DNA of 6,115 nucleotides, from NCBI GenBank assembly GCA_937949585.1, contig CALEDW010000071.1:1-6115 (forward strand), in the 5' to 3' direction. Position 1 is the stretch's first letter. The number at the start of each line of letters is the position of its first letter. Shown here in pieces: positions 5,931 through 6,115 of this stretch. The DNA comes from an uncultured Acidimicrobiia bacterium (GTDB lineage Bacteria > Actinomycetota > Acidimicrobiia > IMCC26256 > CALEDW01). The position numbers were made by a program, and so were the translations under genes. Under the pieces are notes generated by a model. The model worked only from the letters and a program-made list of their open reading frames with translations. It was not told where the DNA came from and did not search any database.

Positions 5931-5974
5931 CGCCACCACCGGCCCACCCCCGTCCTCGGCCTCGGGTGGTGGCG
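5931..5974. terminator. Candidate terminator hairpin downstream of the DUF1844 gene
   Basis: CGCCACCACC (5931-5940) and GGTGGTGGCG (5965-5974) form a perfect 10-bp stem. GGCC (5941-5944) and GGCC (5958-5961) can extend it inside the 24-base loop. It lies 94 bases after the DUF1844 stop. Neither strand has a U-run, so it would be a non-canonical GC-rich terminator. It could serve both directions if the right-hand gene is convergent. Confidence 0.4.
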
Positions 5975-6006
5975 ACGGGGTCTCAGGCGGCGGGGCGGAG
6001 GAGGCA

Positions 6007-6034
6007 GGCTGATCGGCGCGGGCTGATCGGCGCG
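6007..6034. repeat. Two exact tandem copies of a 14-bp unit
   Basis: GGCTGATCGGCGCG occurs at 6007-6020 and again at 6021-6034 with no difference. The array abuts the 26-bp array, which starts at the next base. Each unit contains a plus-strand TGA, and the two fall in different frames. Confidence 0.9.
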
Positions 6035-6115
6035 GGCGCCTCAGCGCAGCCGCACGGGCGGGCGCCTCAGCGCAGCCGCACGGGCGGGCGCCTCAGCGCA
6101 GCCGCACGGGCGGGC
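6035..6115. repeat. 26-bp tandem repeat, three exact copies plus 3 bases, running off the window
   Basis: The unit begins GGCGCCTCAG and ends GCACGGGCG. Copies start at 6035, 6061 and 6087 and are identical; a fourth begins at 6113 and is cut by the edge. Each unit can form a small GCGC-CTCA-GCGC stem-loop. On the minus strand each has a TGA, and because 26 is not a multiple of 3 the three TGAs fall in three different frames. The perfect identity means recent expansion or an assembly artefact. Confidence 0.92.

Larger units (their letters stand above)
5838..6115. other. Region with no confident gene after the DUF1844 gene
   Basis: This 278-bp stretch has a weak 5-bp hairpin (GCCCG 5843-5847, CGGGC 5855-5859), a strong hairpin at 5931-5974 and two tandem repeats at 6007-6115. 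A 31-codon frame from GTG at 5917 to the TGA at 6010-6012 has no ribosome binding site and is low-complexity, so it is not called. A convergent minus-strand gene may end inside the 26-bp repeats, but too little is present to call it. Confidence 0.6.

Noticed and set aside
4407..5939. 510-codon minus-strand frame that includes IF-3
   Set aside because: The upstream 290 codons are an antisense reading of the DUF1844 gene and the intergenic region. IF-3 begins at about 5063.
5485..6012. 175-codon plus-strand frame overlapping the DUF1844 gene and running past its end
   Set aside because: It is a different frame over a supported gene and ends at the TGA at 6010-6012. The 31-codon tail from GTG at 5917 has no ribosome binding site and is Gly/Ser/Pro low-complexity.
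6007..6115. CRISPR array
   Set aside because: The repeats are directly contiguous with no spacers, so they are simple tandem repeats.
1..6115. Defence, mobile or biosynthetic system, tRNA or rRNA
   Set aside because: No transposase, integrase, nuclease, toxin-antitoxin or RNA-gene signature was seen. All recognised genes are conserved translation genes plus one DUF1844 protein.

Overview
The window is a very GC-rich stretch (well over 70% by eye) that holds a classic housekeeping translation operon, not an accessory island. On the minus strand, in transcription order, it carries infC (IF-3), rpmI (L35), rplT (L20), a TrmH/SpoU-family RNA 2'-O-methyltransferase, pheS, and pheT, which is cut by the left edge. 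A divergent plus-strand gene of the DUF1844 family faces away from infC. The base composition, the frequent GTG starts, the methyltransferase between rplT and pheS, and the DUF1844 gene beside infC all suggest Actinomycetota. PheS ends in a FFENDLRF-type C-terminus and carries a four-cysteine knuckle. Neither is what I recall of mycobacterial PheS, so a deeper branch such as Acidimicrobiia is my best guess. This placement is inference.

Layout from the left: 1-1671 is pheT, 557 codons with the C-terminal third missing. 1672-1709 is a short spacer with the pheT ribosome binding site. 1710-2810 is pheS. 2807-3667 is the methyltransferase. 3664-4026 is rplT. 4027-4114 is a spacer that folds into two strong hairpins. 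4115-4312 is rpmI. 4313-4406 is a spacer with a small hairpin. 4407-5063 is infC, which appears to start at ATC. 5064-5348 is the infC leader and divergent promoter region, with several dyads. 5349-5837 is the DUF1844 gene on the plus strand. 5838-6115 has no confidently called gene; it contains a 10-bp-stem hairpin and ends in two adjacent exact tandem repeats (2 x 14 bp, then 3.1 x 26 bp) that run off the window.

The minus-strand genes work together in translation. IF-3 checks start-codon and initiator-tRNA selection on the 30S subunit. L35 and L20 are 50S proteins, L20 being an early assembly protein. The methyltransferase probably modifies rRNA or tRNA. PheS and PheT form the phenylalanyl-tRNA synthetase heterotetramer. 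rplT/methyltransferase and methyltransferase/pheS are each joined by a 4-base GTGA overlap, which points to translational coupling.

I see no mobile element, CRISPR array, tRNA, rRNA or defence system. The points most worth a second look are the ATC start of infC behind a near-consensus Shine-Dalgarno sequence, the paired hairpins ahead of rplT, the possible infC promoter lying over the DUF1844 start, and the tandem repeats at the right edge, which place a minus-strand TGA in all three frames.
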